Virus record (IMG/VR): IMGVR_UViG_3300046804_005734
Location: 1 to 22,621 of that record
Direction: 5' to 3' (one strand)
DNA from: a virus
Length of the DNA: 22,621 nt
This document shows, one piece after another, positions 22,351-22,621 of the stretch (the stretch's first letter is position 1; each line of letters begins with the position of its first letter). Both the position numbers and the translations under genes were made by a program. Under the pieces are notes generated by a model. The model was given only the letters and a program-made list of their open reading frames with translations, searched no databases and was not told the origin of the DNA.

Positions 22351-22621
22351 ATGGTATTTACAACTGTTTACAATGTATTAGATTACGGAGAAGTTGAGCT
22401 TTTAGAGTCAATGGCATCAGATCTTGATGTTGTCAATGCTGCAAGAGTTAGTTTTGTATCCTATCAGACAGAAATTGATCAAAAAGCAATTGGGTTAATT
22501 AACTATTTAATGAAAAATAGACATGCAACTCCATTTGAACACTCTGTTTTTAAGTTTAGAATTAAAGCTCCTATATTTGTTACAAGAGAATGGATGAGAC
22601 ACAGATGGTCATCATTCAATG
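22351..22621 (+). CDS. thyX: Flavin-dependent thymidylate synthase (partial)
   Basis: The first 90 residues are visible; the gene runs off the right edge. ThyX makes dTMP from dUMP using methylene-tetrahydrofolate and FAD/NADPH and is common in phages. The signature begins as RHRWSSFN, preceded by NAARVSF near residue 29 and RHATPFEHSVFKFRIKAP (positions ~56-73), all standard for the family. It is the only plus-strand gene in the window and, with nrdJ across the divergent promoter region, forms the DNA-precursor set of the phage. Confidence 0.95.
   Translation, partial: MVFTTVYNVLDYGEVELLESMASDLDVVNAARVSFVSYQTEIDQKAIGLINYLMKNRHATPFEHSVFKFRIKAPIFVTREWMRHRWSSFN

Noticed and set aside
1-22621. 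Bacterial chromosome segment or prophage
   Set aside because: No housekeeping genes, integrase or attachment sites are seen; virion and nucleotide metabolism genes are tightly packed. A prophage cannot be fully excluded from one window.

Overview
This AT-rich window looks like part of a tailed double-stranded DNA phage (Caudoviricetes) genome. It carries a PBSX-type portal, an XkdF-like prohead protease, an HK97-fold major capsid protein and a run of tail-fibre-like proteins. Phage-typical nucleotide metabolism genes (class II ribonucleotide reductase, ThyX) flank them. At four of the five apparent operon starts there is no Shine-Dalgarno; a -10-like hexamer sits 6-9 nt before the ATG instead. 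This is what leaderless transcripts look like, and it fits an actinobacterial host better than a proteobacterial or cyanobacterial one. The host remains an inference. No terminase, tape measure, tRNA, CRISPR array or integrase is visible.

Layout, from right to left because almost everything is on the minus strand: (1) 22351-22621 is the start of thyX on the plus strand, divergent from the rest across a 160-nt intergenic region with palindromes and promoter-like boxes. (2) 22182-18914 is a minus-strand unit with a small unknown gene, a GT4 glycosyltransferase and a compact adenosylcobalamin-dependent ribonucleotide reductase. (3) 18870-13385 is the capsid operon: a small conserved-looking gene, portal, small beta-rich gene, a very unusual prohead protease polyprotein and the major capsid protein, closed by an intrinsic terminator at 13322-13359. 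(4) A new promoter at about 13304 starts a tightly packed array of about 22 genes running to the left edge. It begins with small virion/tail-fibre genes (13296-10885) and two paralogous glycine-rich adhesin-like proteins, one with an extreme histidine-rich block (10885-8294). It continues through small unknown genes into an enzyme cassette (7587-1387) and ends with two small membrane proteins and a secreted PA14-domain protein.

Two things stand out. First, the prohead protease gene encodes a polyprotein: XkdF-like protease, a DUF6321-like segment, a Dps/ferritin domain with all four ferroxidase ligands at the exact Dps spacing, then an acidic coiled-coil scaffold with its own strong internal ribosome-binding site. 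This would place an iron-oxidising, possibly DNA-protecting domain inside the procapsid. Second, directly downstream of the tail-fibre genes and apparently co-transcribed with them lies a cassette of two prolyl-4-hydroxylase-like and one TauD-like Fe(II)/2-oxoglutarate oxygenases, a flavin-dependent tryptophan-type halogenase, a PAPS sulfotransferase, a methyltransferase-like protein and an unknown all-beta protein. Its position suggests chemical tailoring of virion fibres (hydroxylation, halogenation, sulfation) or synthesis of a small modified molecule. Neither is proven by sequence.
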